Shown piece by piece: positions 40,805 through 49,556 of a stretch of DNA of 64,000 bases. Source of the stretch: Paenibacillus sophorae (GTDB lineage Bacteria > Bacillota > Bacilli > Paenibacillales > Paenibacillaceae); assembly GCF_018966525.1 (NCBI RefSeq), contig NZ_CP076607.1, forward strand, positions 4,092,001 to 4,156,000, written 5' to 3'. The translations under genes and the position numbers were made by a program. The notes beneath the pieces were generated by a model. It worked only from the letters and a program-made list of their open reading frames with translations. It had not been told where the DNA came from and ran no database searches. Each line of letters starts with the position of its first letter. Position 1 is the stretch's first letter.

Positions 40805-42076
40805 TTAAAGCGGCGTGTCCGCCTTGTGTTCCGCCAGTCTGCGCCACAGCCGATACAGAATGGCCTTGACGGAGCGAATACGGATATTCTCGCGGTTGCC
40901 TGATAGCTTAAGCTCGAATACTTCCGTCTTTCCGTCTTTCTCGGCGATGCCGATATAAACCAGTCCAACAGGCTTGCGCTCCGAGGAGCCCGGACCCGCC
41001 ACTCCGGTAATCGACAGACCATAATCCGTACCGGCGGTGATTCTGACCTGCTCCGCCAGAACCTCCGCCACCTCGCGGCTGACTGCGCCGAAAGCGCCCT
41101 CTCCTTCCAAGTAATTCTTCGGAACGTTCAACAGCTTCTGCTTCATTTCATTGGAGTAGCAAACAATGCCTCCCATAAACATGGATGAGCTGCCGGGGAT
41201 GCTCGTAATGCTCTCCATCAGTAACCCGCCCGTACAGCTCTCGGCGCAGCTCAAGGTAAGTCCCGTGCTCGCCATCCAGTCCACGATTACCTTTTCCATC
41301 GGAACATCGGTAGAGGCGTACAAATTCTCGGGAAGAATGGTGCGGATTTGCTCCTCCAGCGCATCCAGCTTCTTCATAGCTTCGCTGTCGGAAGGCGCCT
41401 TGGTGGAAATACGCACCGTTACCTCACCTTCTTTGGCATAAGGAGCGATCGTCGGATCGTTTTGCCCGTGAATGAGATTGATCAGCTTGTCTTCAAGCAG
41501 AGATTCCCCGATGCCGGCGAATTTAAGCATTTTGGAATAAAGGGGGGTCTCATCCGTCAGCGCATGCTGCAGAAGCCATGGCTTGGCTTGCTGCGTGAAC
41601 ATCGGTTTCATTTCCCTTGGCGGTCCGGGGAGAACGACATAATAGTTGTCCTCATGACTGATTGCAAGTCCCACAGCCAGTCCCGTCTCATTCGGAAGAG
41701 GCGTCGAATCGTCGATCACAAGCGCCTGCTTTCGGTTGTTCTCGGTCATTGGCACGCCCCGATTGCTGAAGAACTGGTCCACATGGTTCATCGCCAGCTG
41801 ATCGATGTGCAGCCCCCGGCCCAGCGAAGCTGCCAAAGCGTCCTTCGTCAGATCGTCCTCCGTCGGTCCGATCCCTCCTGTGAACAATATGAGATCGGCG
41901 CGTCCCTTCGCGATTTCGATAGCCTCCTGCAGCCGGACGCTGTTATCGCCTACCACAGTCTGAAAATATACGTCGATGCCGAGAGCGGCAAGCTCGACGG
42001 ATAGAAACTGAGCGTTGCTGTTCACGATTTGACCGAGCAGCAGTTCCGTGCCGACTGCAATAATCTCTGCTTTCAT
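40805..42076 (-). CDS. cinA: CinA-family competence/damage-inducible protein
   Basis: A 423-residue CinA. The N-terminal MoaB-like domain (about 1-170; GTELLLGQIVNSNA, LFTGGIGPTEDDLTK) is linked to a C-terminal nicotinamide-nucleotide amidase (PncC) domain (about 255-415; SCAESCTGGLL, SITGVAGPG). It probably recycles pyridine nucleotide breakdown products. Upstream of recA as in B. subtilis and pneumococcus. Confidence 0.95.
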   Translation of the reverse strand: MKAEIIAVGTELLLGQIVNSNAQFLSVELAALGIDVYFQTVVGDNSVRLQEAIEIAKGRADLILFTGGIGPTEDDLTKDALAASLGRGLHIDQLAMNHVDQFFSNRGVPMTENNRKQALVIDDSTPLPNETGLAVGLAISHEDNYYVVLPGPPREMKPMFTQQAKPWLLQHALTDETPLYSKMLKFAGIGESLLEDKLINLIHGQNDPTIAPYAKEGEVTVRISTKAPSDSEAMKKLDALEEQIRTILPENLYASTDVPMEKVIVDWMASTGLTLSCAESCTGGLLMESITSIPGSSSMFMGGIVCYSNEMKQKLLNVPKNYLEGEGAFGAVSREVAEVLAEQVRITAGTDYGLSITGVAGPGSSERKPVGLVYIGIAEKDGKTEVFELKLSGNRENIRIRSVKAILYRLWRRLAEHKADTPL

Positions 42077-42122
42077 ACCCTTATTCCTCCCATTGATTTA
42101 ATCATCGTCCGTCACCCGAAGA

Positions 42123-42157
42123 AGCGGGGCAATAGGCTCATGTCCTACTGCCCCGCT
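42123..42157 (-). terminator. Hairpin after pgsA
   Basis: 14-position stem AGCGGGGCAATAGG / CCTACTGCCCCGCT (one wobble), weak T tail on the minus strand. Possible partial terminator before cinA. Confidence 0.6.
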
Positions 42158-42183
42158 GCGGATCACGGCAAGCCGGTTTGATA

Positions 42184-42771
42184 TTAAGCGTTATGCAGCT
42201 GGAGCAGTTCCTTGTTTTTCACGAAATAATCGATTCCCGAGTATATCGTAATCAAAGCGGCCGCCCAAATAGCAATACTGTCAAAAGGGATGCCGACGAA
42301 CTGAAACGGAAAATTGTTAAGCAGCAGCAGGGAAATCGCTATAATCTGCACAACCGTTTTGATTTTGCCCCATTTGCTGGCTGCTACAACTTTGCCATCC
42401 AGCAGCGCCACTTGGCGAAGACCGGTAACGGCAAATTCACGGCTGATAATGACGATGGCAATCCAGGAATCGCATCTTCCCAGCTCGACTAGCGAAATCA
42501 GCACCGCTGAAACGAGCAGCTTATCGGCCAATGGGTCGAGAAGCTTGCCAAGATTGGTCACCATATTATACTTGCGGGCAATGTAGCCATCGATGCCATC
42601 CGTGCTTGCCGCCAGCAAGAAGATAACTGCGGCAATAAGATGGTTGAACGAGAGCTGAAAGGAGCCCCAATGCAGCGGCTCCGGATAGAAGCTGAAATTG
42701 ACCAGCAGGAAAAACATCATGATCGGGATCAGACATATTCGGGCAATGGTTATGCGGTTAGGCAAATTCAC
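42184..42771 (-). CDS. pgsA: CDP-diacylglycerol-glycerol-3-phosphate 3-phosphatidyltransferase
   Basis: A 195-residue membrane enzyme making phosphatidylglycerophosphate. The CDP-alcohol phosphotransferase motif DG-x2-AR-x8-G-x3-D-x3-D is present as DGIDGYIARKYN...GKLLDPLADK near residue 60. About four to five membrane segments. The start overlaps the rimO stop by 4 bases. Confidence 0.96.
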   Translation of the reverse strand: MNLPNRITIARICLIPIMMFFLLVNFSFYPEPLHWGSFQLSFNHLIAAVIFLLAASTDGIDGYIARKYNMVTNLGKLLDPLADKLLVSAVLISLVELGRCDSWIAIVIISREFAVTGLRQVALLDGKVVAASKWGKIKTVVQIIAISLLLLNNFPFQFVGIPFDSIAIWAAALITIYSGIDYFVKNKELLQLHNA

Positions 42772-44099
42772 TGAAGCTCTTCCTCCCCTGACAAATCATA
42801 TTCGAAAGCATGAGTTATCCGGACCTTCGTAATCTCCCCGATGTCGATGTTGCTGCCTTTAACAAATACTTCTCCGTCAATCTCCGGCGCGTCGTACTGC
42901 GAGCGGCCGATATAGACATCGCTGCGACCGTCGTAGCGTTCCACGAGCACGTCGAGAACTTGGCCCACAAAACGGCTGCCCCGATCTTGGATGACCTTGC
43001 GCTGAAGCTCCATCAGCGTGTTGGCGCGCCATTCCTTCACTTCATCCGGCACCTGATCCGGCAGGCGCGAAGCCGGAGTTCCCTCTTCGTTGGAGTAAGT
43101 AAATACCCCCAGCCGATCAAAGCCGACTTCACTCACAAAATCACACAAGCGCTGAAAATCTTCTTCAGTTTCGCCGGGAAAACCGACAATGAGCGAAGTC
43201 CGCAGCGACACGCCGGGAATAATCTCCCGAATCCGTGCAACCAGTTCGCGGATATCCCGCTGGCGGCCGGGTCTGCGCATGCGTTTGAGAATCGAGTCTT
43301 CACTGTGCTGGAGCGGCATATCCACATATTTGCAGATCTTCGGATTATTCGCCATAGTCTGAATCAGCTCTTCAGTGAAAAAGCCGGGATAGGCATAATG
43401 CAATCTGACCCATTCGATGCCTTCCACTTCGCTCACACGGTTCAGCAGCTCGGGCAGCTTGAATTCCTCGTACAGATCGGTTCCGTAATTGGTGGAGTCC
43501 TGGGCGATTAGGCTGATCTCCTTCACCCCTTGCGCCGCGAGTGTCTTGACCTCGGCCAGAATCGACTCAATGGAACGGCTGCGGAATGCTCCGCGCATTA
43601 TCGGGATGCTGCAGAACGTGCAATTGTTGTCGCAGCCTTCCGCAATTTTGACATAGGTAGTGTAACGTGGCGTCGATACCTTGCGTGGCAGCGCCTCCTC
43701 GTAATTAAAGACCGGATTGCCAACCCATACCGGCCTGCTTCCTCTCACGGCTTCATCTACAATCTGAACGATGTTGTGAAAATCTCCCGTTCCGACAATT
43801 CCGTCGATCTCAGGCATTTCCTCCATCAGTTCGGCCTTGTAGCGCTGGGTTAAGCAGCCTGATACGATCAGCGCCTTGAGATTGCCGCTCTCCTTCAACT
43901 CCGCAAGCTCAAGAATCGTGTTCACGGATTGCTCCTTGGCTTCATCGATAAATCCGCAGGTATTTACAATAATGACGGTAGCTTCTTCTTTATGGTCCAC
44001 AAGCGTATATCCGCGTTCATGAACCAGGCCGGACATAATCTCCGAATCTACCAAATTTTTTTCGCAGCCGAGTGTAACAATGTTAATCTTTTCTGTCAT
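42768..44099 (-). CDS. rimO: Ribosomal protein S12 methylthiotransferase
   Basis: A 443-residue radical SAM methylthiotransferase. N-terminal cluster cysteines are in TLGCEKNLVDSE, VNTCGFIDEAKE and SGCLTQRY; the radical SAM motif is CDNNCTFC near residue 155; a TRAM domain is at the C-terminus. CEKNLVDSE and RYTTYVKIAEGCDNNC mark RimO rather than MiaB or MtaB. Coupled to pgsA. Confidence 0.95.
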   Translation of the reverse strand: MTEKINIVTLGCEKNLVDSEIMSGLVHERGYTLVDHKEEATVIIVNTCGFIDEAKEQSVNTILELAELKESGNLKALIVSGCLTQRYKAELMEEMPEIDGIVGTGDFHNIVQIVDEAVRGSRPVWVGNPVFNYEEALPRKVSTPRYTTYVKIAEGCDNNCTFCSIPIMRGAFRSRSIESILAEVKTLAAQGVKEISLIAQDSTNYGTDLYEEFKLPELLNRVSEVEGIEWVRLHYAYPGFFTEELIQTMANNPKICKYVDMPLQHSEDSILKRMRRPGRQRDIRELVARIREIIPGVSLRTSLIVGFPGETEEDFQRLCDFVSEVGFDRLGVFTYSNEEGTPASRLPDQVPDEVKEWRANTLMELQRKVIQDRGSRFVGQVLDVLVERYDGRSDVYIGRSQYDAPEIDGEVFVKGSNIDIGEITKVRITHAFEYDLSGEEELQ

Positions 44100-44177
44100 C
44101 AGTCATCCCCCAATAATCGAAAGCACATATCCACATTTTCTTAAGCAAGTATAATATAGCCGGAATTCGGCTGTCAA

Positions 44178-44227
44178 AAACACAAAGCACCCCGCAGGTC
44201 TTCGCTTCGTGGCAGCGCTGCGGGGCA
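44178..44227 (-). terminator. Terminator of yajQ
   Basis: GC-rich stem (CCCCGCAG / CTGCGGGG) with the T-containing tail TTTGTGTTTTTG on the minus strand. Confidence 0.8.
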
Positions 44228-44235
44228 CGGAATCA

Positions 44236-44727
44236 TTATTTCAGGTTAGTGTACTGTAAATCAAGCGGCAAATCAGCCTTGTTAAGAAGCTGAATAATCT
44301 GCTGCAGATCGTCTCTGCTCTTGCCTGTGACACGAATCTGATCACCCTGAATCTGGCTCTTAACCTTTAGCTTGGAATCGCGGATCAGCACATTGATCTT
44401 CTTGGCGTTATCCTGATCGATTCCTTGTTTAAGTCCGAGCCGCTGGCGAACTGTCCCCAGGGAGGCAGGCTCGATTTTGCCAAAATCAAGATTCTTGAGC
44501 GTGATGCCCCTCTTAACCATCTTCGACTGCAAAATATCAATGACAGCGTTCAGCTTATACTCGTCGTCGGATACAATGATCAGCGCGTCCTTTTCCAGCT
44601 TAAGGCTGCTCTTGCTTCCCTTGAAATCGAAGCGGTTTTGAATCTCTTTCTCCGTCTGGTGAATCGCATTGGTTAATTCCTGAATGTCCATTTTGGACAC
44701 AATATCGAATGAACTTTCCGAAGCCAT
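44236..44727 (-). CDS. yajQ: YajQ-family nucleotide-binding protein
   Basis: A 163-residue protein of the YajQ/UPF0234 family, with ESSFDIVSKMDIQELTNAI at the N-terminus and VTGKSRDDLQ near the C-terminus. Some members bind cyclic di-GMP, others bind other nucleotides; the activity here is not determinable. Single gene with a terminator. Confidence 0.93.
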   Translation of the reverse strand: MASESSFDIVSKMDIQELTNAIHQTEKEIQNRFDFKGSKSSLKLEKDALIIVSDDEYKLNAVIDILQSKMVKRGITLKNLDFGKIEPASLGTVRQRLGLKQGIDQDNAKKINVLIRDSKLKVKSQIQGDQIRVTGKSRDDLQQIIQLLNKADLPLDLQYTNLK

Positions 44728-44820
44728 ATTTCCACGTCCTTTATGTGCGTTATCTCAGCTACTATTATATGAAAAAGACAAGGCCAAGTCTAACTGCCGA
44801 TACTTATTCAGCCTGAACAC

Positions 44821-44869
44821 ACAAAAATACGCCTCCTTCAAGGGGATACTTCCCCACTTGCTGGAGGCG
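44821..44869 (-). terminator. Terminator of the small membrane protein gene
   Basis: Stem CGCCTCC / GGAGGCG with further CCCC/GGGG pairing, then TATTTTTGTG on the minus strand. Confidence 0.75.
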
Positions 44870-44885
44870 CCCTGCTGCATGCCTG

Positions 44886-45047
44886 CTATCTGCTTCGAAT
44901 CGGATTACGGAACATATCCAAGATCCCCAGCACGATATGCGCAAGACCGAAGCCCAAGATTCCGTAACCCCAGGCCCCGGGTGTCAAGTAGTAGCCAAGC
45001 AGGCTGACAATAATGCCCAGGGCAATTACAATCCAGCTGACCGTCAT
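44886..45047 (-). CDS. Small two-helix membrane protein (53 aa)
   Basis: An ORF starting MTVSWIVIALGIIVSLLGYYL with a second hydrophobic stretch GYGILGFGLAHIVLGIL and a basic end NPIRSR. A GAGGTG ribosome binding site lies 9 bases before the ATG, and a terminator follows the stop. Two membrane segments joined by a short Pro/Gly turn. I do not know its function. It lies between yajQ and rodZ, possibly co-transcribed with rodZ. Confidence 0.7.
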   Translation of the reverse strand: MTVSWIVIALGIIVSLLGYYLTPGAWGYGILGFGLAHIVLGILDMFRNPIRSR

Positions 45048-45132
45048 CGATAGCACACCTCGCTTTGATGGATTGAACTTTAACCAGTCGTTAGGTTCTC
45101 CATAATAGCAGAGTCTATGCGTATGGGTTAGC

Positions 45133-46134
45133 TTATTGGGCGGTGCCGCCTTCAGCGGTTACACCGCTGTCAGTCGTTTGCCCATCCGTACTGTCCGCCG
45201 ACGTTTCGGTTGCGTTCGTTGATCCCGCGCCGTTGTCGAGCTCTAACAAAATACGTGAGGTAGACTTTCCGTCCGTTACGACCTGCCCGTTCACGGTGAT
45301 CTGCGTAGCGGGGGAGTAGCCGGATTTAATATACATTCCTTCGCTATCCAGAGTGAAGGTCATAGTATCTCCCGCAGTCGTTTTTCCAAAAGAGAGCTTA
45401 TCTCCTCTGGAATTTTCGCCCTTATATACCTCCAGCCAACTTTCGCCTGTTGCTGTAATGACGACCTGCGGATTTGTACCCGTCACCTTAAAGACGGTAG
45501 TCCTGCCCGATTTCCGGTCCTGAACGACCGTTCCGCCTTCCGTGGCCGGTGAAGGTGAAGGAGACGGCGAAGGAGATGGGGACGGCGAAGCGGTGGCTTC
45601 GCTCCCTGCTCCGACATCAGCTCCGGCAGAAGCGGCCGGCGTCGCTGCCCCACCTTCCGCGGAAGACGGTCCAGCGGACTGCGCGGGTGGAGGATTCTGT
45701 GTGCTCGTAGTAATCGGATTAGCATCAGTCTGCGGGTTATCCGATTTGCCCCAGTTCGAAGCATACATATAAATAACCGCTATAATCAATACCGGAAAAA
45801 TCCACATTAAGAGTGTCGGAAGCCATTTGGCATTCCGCTCGGTCTCGGGTCTGCGGCTGCGTTTTTGAAGCACAGACTCCATGGTGGAAGGCTCCTCCTT
45901 GGGCACAGGAACGCTCCCGGGCTCTTGTATAAGCTCATCGGGATTGACCCCAACCGCCTCCGCGTAAGTCTTGATAAAAGCCCGCACATAAAAACTGCCG
46001 GGGAGCACCTTATAGTCCCCCGTCTCAATAGCTTCCAAATATTTCTTGCGAATTTTCGTTACTTCCTGCACATCGTCAAGACTCATTCCTTTTTGCAGAC
46101 GAGCCTCCTTCAATTGCCGGCCCAGTTCCGACAT
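45133..46134 (-). CDS. rodZ: RodZ-like (YmfM) cell-shape protein
   Basis: A 333-residue bitopic membrane protein. The N-terminal Xre-like helix-turn-helix (about 1-70; GRQLKEARLQKGMSL) would contact MreB. A membrane segment follows near 107-125, then a Pro/Ser/Ala linker with an (SP)n run around residues 180-195, then a C-terminal DUF4115 beta domain outside the membrane. The order ymfK-rodZ-pgsA matches B. subtilis. Confidence 0.9.
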   Translation of the reverse strand: MSELGRQLKEARLQKGMSLDDVQEVTKIRKKYLEAIETGDYKVLPGSFYVRAFIKTYAEAVGVNPDELIQEPGSVPVPKEEPSTMESVLQKRSRRPETERNAKWLPTLLMWIFPVLIIAVIYMYASNWGKSDNPQTDANPITTSTQNPPPAQSAGPSSAEGGAATPAASAGADVGAGSEATASPSPSPSPSPSPSPATEGGTVVQDRKSGRTTVFKVTGTNPQVVITATGESWLEVYKGENSRGDKLSFGKTTAGDTMTFTLDSEGMYIKSGYSPATQITVNGQVVTDGKSTSRILLELDNGAGSTNATETSADSTDGQTTDSGVTAEGGTAQ

Positions 46135-46164
46135 TCCTTTGCCGCCTCCTCGTGTTCGCTCTAT

Positions 46165-46932
46165 TTATAAATCGTCGCTGTAGCTGGTTGTGAATGTATC
46201 GTAAAGTATCTCTTCGCTCGGACTATTGCGCAGCTCGATCAGAATGTCAAAATCGTCATATGTGTATTCTGATTCGCGGACAAAAATGTCCGGGTGCTCA
46301 ATAACCTTCGTACTCGGCATTGACATTATATCTTTAAGCAGATTGTAATGCTTCTCATTGGACCTAATCGTGCTGACAATGCCATCGATAATAAAAATAT
46401 TATTCGGATTCATCTCATCCTCGGCGAGCTGACTGCGAACGGTCTGCCGGAGCATCGTCGAAGAAACGAAAGTCCAGCGCTTCATTGCGCACACACTGCC
46501 GGCGATAATCGATTCCGTTTTGCCCACTCGCGGCATTCCCCGAAGGCCAATGACCTGGTTGCCATCACGTTTGAACAGCTCTCCGAGAAAATCGACCAGC
46601 AGGCCGAGCTCATCCCGGGTAAACCGGAACGTCTTCCGGTCATCCGAATCCCGGTCGATATATCTTCCGTGCCGGACGGCTAGTTTGTCAACCAAGCGCG
46701 GTGAACGCAGGGCGGTTACCGTTATATTTTCAACCTTTTTGAGCATTTCGCCCATCAGCCGGATCTTCTCATCATCGTTCGTTTCAAGCAGCATGCCCCG
46801 CGTCTTATCTTCCACTCCATTGATGGTCAGTATATTGACCTCCAGCATACCGAGCATTGAAGCGATATCGCCGAGCAAACCGGGTCTATTCTTATGTATC
46901 TTGTATTCCATGTACCATTCTTTGTATTCCAA
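46165..46932 (-). CDS. ymfK: YmfK-like DUF3388 protein (ACT domain + C-terminal DUF3388)
   Basis: A 255-residue protein conserved in Bacillales next to ymfJ and rodZ. The N-terminus is ACT-like (YKIHKNRPGLLGDIASMLG) and the C-terminus has a P-loop-like GMPRVGKTESI near residue 145. The function is unknown. I chose the TTG at 46932 because GAGGTG lies 6 bases upstream and it gives the family N-terminus EYKEWYMEY; the longer frame to 47055 is not conserved. Confidence 0.85.
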   Translation of the reverse strand: MEYKEWYMEYKIHKNRPGLLGDIASMLGMLEVNILTINGVEDKTRGMLLETNDDEKIRLMGEMLKKVENITVTALRSPRLVDKLAVRHGRYIDRDSDDRKTFRFTRDELGLLVDFLGELFKRDGNQVIGLRGMPRVGKTESIIAGSVCAMKRWTFVSSTMLRQTVRSQLAEDEMNPNNIFIIDGIVSTIRSNEKHYNLLKDIMSMPSTKVIEHPDIFVRESEYTYDDFDILIELRNSPSEEILYDTFTTSYSDDL

Positions 46933-47077
46933 CTTGTACACCTCGTAATGTAAATTCCCTTTCCCGAGCCTTGATCCGCCAAAAAACGCCAAGATGCGAC
47001 ACACCACAGGTTTACGGGTCATGTTAATGATATATAAAATAAAATTGAAAGGCAAGGTCGAAAGGCCGGACTATTGC

Positions 47078-47103
47078 AGAAAAGCTCCCGCGAGGGGGAG
47101 CTT
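47078..47103 (-). terminator. Terminator of ymfJ
   Basis: 8-bp perfect stem AAGCTCCC / GGGAGCTT with TTCTG tail on the minus strand. Confidence 0.65.
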
Positions 47104-47114
47104 GTTCCGCCGGG

Positions 47115-47378
47115 CTATGCGTTTTGCTTCGCCAGCTTGACCATGAGGGAGGCAATCGTATGCCGCTGGCTTTCATCGCCAACGTCCCAGAGTTCTTTGA
47201 TCGTCCGGTTCGAGACGTTTTGCGGGTCAACCTTCTTATCGAGGAATTCCCCGATTTCATAAGCGAGTTCTGCAATGGTACTCTCGCTCATGCCGACTTT
47301 CTCGGCCTGTACAACCCGCTCACCCAGAAATTTCTTCCAGGTATCAAAGTTCTTGATTACAGTCGATTCTGTTGACAT
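47115..47378 (-). CDS. ymfJ: YmfJ-like DUF3243 protein
   Basis: An 87-residue helical protein of the DUF3243 family (FDTWKKFLGERV, IGEFLDKKVDPQN, RTIKELWDVGDESQRHTIASLM). Function unknown. Position between the ymfI and ymfK genes is conserved in B. subtilis. Confidence 0.93.
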   Translation of the reverse strand: MSTESTVIKNFDTWKKFLGERVVQAEKVGMSESTIAELAYEIGEFLDKKVDPQNVSNRTIKELWDVGDESQRHTIASLMVKLAKQNA

Positions 47379-47506
47379 ATTAAATCCTCCTTCGTGTTTA
47401 TGACCTTGCTTGCCCTAAGGCCTTAGGTCATTTGCGCTTAAGATTTAAAAGCAACAGTCATAATATGCCCTTGAAGAAAATCCGTTATTCTTAGGTCTTT
47501 TACCAG

Positions 47507-48274
47507 TTAGGTTATCCAGCCCCCGTTTGGGCTAATAATTTGTCCGTTGATATATCCCGATTCCGGCAGCGCCAAGAAATACACGAGCGAAGCGACTTCT
47601 TCAGGCGAGGCAAGCCTGCCTGCGGGAATTTCTTCCTCCAGCATGCGAACCTCGTCCTCCGCTAAATTTCCCAGCATCGCCGTGCGCACCGCGCCTGGAG
47701 CCACCGCGTTCACCGTAACGCCCGAAGGGGCCAACTCCTTGGCCAGCGCCTTCGTAAAGGCGTTGACGCCACCCTTGCTCGCAGAATAGGCGACTTCGCA
47801 AGACGCGCCCGAAATCCCCCATACAGAAGAGACGTTGATAATCCGCCCATACCGCTGCGAAACCATATAAGGCATAAAAAGCTGACTGCACATAAACGTC
47901 CCTTTCAGATTAACGGCCATGACATCGTCCCATTCCTCTTCGGTAAGATCGGCAAGCATGCCGTAATGGGATCGGCCGGCATTGTTGACCAATATGTCCG
48001 GCTGCATACCGCTGGCCGCAAGCCGTTCAGCCATACGCTGGAGCTGGCTGCGGTCTCTTAAATCGGCGGCCACGGTCATAACCTGTGAACCGGCGTTCAT
48101 ACAGCGCCGCGCCACCTCGTTGGCCGCCTCATGGGAATTCACATAGTGAATGACAATATTCATCCGTGCTGAGGCAAAGCGCTCGGCAATGGCGCCGCCA
48201 ATCCCTCCGCTGCCTCCGGTAATAAGCACCGTCGTTTCTCCGAGCGGCTTGCCGCTCGCTCCCACAATATCCAC
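47507..48274 (-). CDS. ymfI: SDR-family reductase YmfI (EF-P 5-aminopentanone reductase)
   Basis: A 255-residue short-chain dehydrogenase: TGGSGGIG dinucleotide motif, NNAG, and catalytic Ser/Tyr/Lys in VSSVWG and YSASKGG. In B. subtilis YmfI reduces the 5-aminopentanone intermediate on elongation factor P to 5-aminopentanol. The M16-like genes ymfF and ymfH directly upstream belong to the same modification locus. The GTG at 48274 overlaps the ymfH stop, and GGTGGTGA precedes it. Confidence 0.85.
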   Translation of the reverse strand: MDIVGASGKPLGETTVLITGGSGGIGGAIAERFASARMNIVIHYVNSHEAANEVARRCMNAGSQVMTVAADLRDRSQLQRMAERLAASGMQPDILVNNAGRSHYGMLADLTEEEWDDVMAVNLKGTFMCSQLFMPYMVSQRYGRIINVSSVWGISGASCEVAYSASKGGVNAFTKALAKELAPSGVTVNAVAPGAVRTAMLGNLAEDEVRMLEEEIPAGRLASPEEVASLVYFLALPESGYINGQIISPNGGWIT

Positions 48275-49554
48275 TACGGATTCACCACCACGGATACGGC
48301 AAGCTGATCCCAATCAATGTGATCGCGCAGCCGTTCGTTCACTTCATCCAGTGTAATCGATTCGTATTCCGGGAGGACGCCGAAGAAGTCGCCGCCGCGG
48401 AATTGATAACGGGTAAACTCATGGGCAATGCTCTCCGGAGAGTTCAGCATGCGCAAATGTCCGCCGATTTTCTTGTTGCGGGCCCGGATAAAATCGCGTT
48501 CCGAGAAGCCCGTCGCAAGAATAGAGTCAATCTCTTCCCTGATCCGTTTGAGCAGCAAATCGGGGTCCTTCGTATCGCCGCCGATCGCGGAGAAAGCGTA
48601 CTGCGGCGAGCTGTTGAATTCATGTCCGAAGCTGTCGGAGATGAGCTCTTCATCGTACAGCTTTTGGTACAACGCGGTACTGCTTCCTAGCAAAAGATCA
48701 AGCATCAGCTTGGTAGTCAAATCGCGCCGGACCGCGGCTTTCCCTGTCAGCCCGGCCTCTTTTTCCTTGAATCCGAACAGACATTTAGGCATAGACACCG
48801 CCAGCTTGTTCTCCAGCCGCTTCTGGCCAACTTTTTCCGGCTCCTGTTCAAAAATCCGTTCGATCTCGCCCTGCGGTTCGTAAGCTTTCAGGCTCTGATT
48901 GTTGCGCACCAGCTTAAAAACGGCTTCCGGATCTACTCCGCCGACGATAAAGAGAAGCATGTTGCTCGGATGGTAAAAAGCATTGTAGCAGGTATAAAGT
49001 GTTTCTTTGGTAATGGACGAGATGGATTCCACTGTGCCGGCGATATCGATCCGTACCGGATTTTTCTGATACATCGCTTCGATCAGCCCAAAATAAACGC
49101 GCCAGTCCGGGTTATCGGCATACATGTTGATTTCCTGGCCGATGATGCCCTTTTCTTTCTCCACATTCTGGTCCGTAAAATAGGGATGCTGCACAAAATC
49201 GATCAACGTTTCGATATTCGTCTCTATTTTTTCTGTGGCCGAGAACAGGTAAACCGTCTGCTCAAAGCTTGTAAAAGCGTTGGCCGACGCTCCGTTTGAT
49301 GCAAAAGTGGCGAAAATGTCGCCTTCCGGCTCCTCGAACATTTTATGCTCCAAAAAGTGGGCGATGCCATCGGGCACCGATGCTTCCTCGCCTCCGGCTA
49401 CGCGGAAGTGATTGTCCACCGAACCATATTTGGTCGCAAACGTGGCGTATGTTTTTCTGAAACCCGGCTTCGGAAGAACATATACCTTCAGCCCGTTATC
49501 CAAAACTTCGTAATACAGCGTTTCCTGAAGCCTGTCATAATGGATCTGTTCCAC
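48274..49554 (-). CDS. ymfH: M16-family peptidase-like protein YmfH
   Basis: A 426-residue M16 (insulinase-like) protein with the inverted zinc motif HFLEH near residue 68 and a downstream Glu in EKEKGIIGQEI. It pairs with the inactive-looking YmfF encoded 2 bases upstream, as bacterial M16B heterodimers do. In B. subtilis the ymfFHI genes are tied to EF-P modification. Confidence 0.9.
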   Translation of the reverse strand: MEQIHYDRLQETLYYEVLDNGLKVYVLPKPGFRKTYATFATKYGSVDNHFRVAGGEEASVPDGIAHFLEHKMFEEPEGDIFATFASNGASANAFTSFEQTVYLFSATEKIETNIETLIDFVQHPYFTDQNVEKEKGIIGQEINMYADNPDWRVYFGLIEAMYQKNPVRIDIAGTVESISSITKETLYTCYNAFYHPSNMLLFIVGGVDPEAVFKLVRNNQSLKAYEPQGEIERIFEQEPEKVGQKRLENKLAVSMPKCLFGFKEKEAGLTGKAAVRRDLTTKLMLDLLLGSSTALYQKLYDEELISDSFGHEFNSSPQYAFSAIGGDTKDPDLLLKRIREEIDSILATGFSERDFIRARNKKIGGHLRMLNSPESIAHEFTRYQFRGGDFFGVLPEYESITLDEVNERLRDHIDWDQLAVSVVVNP

Positions 49555-49556
49555 AG

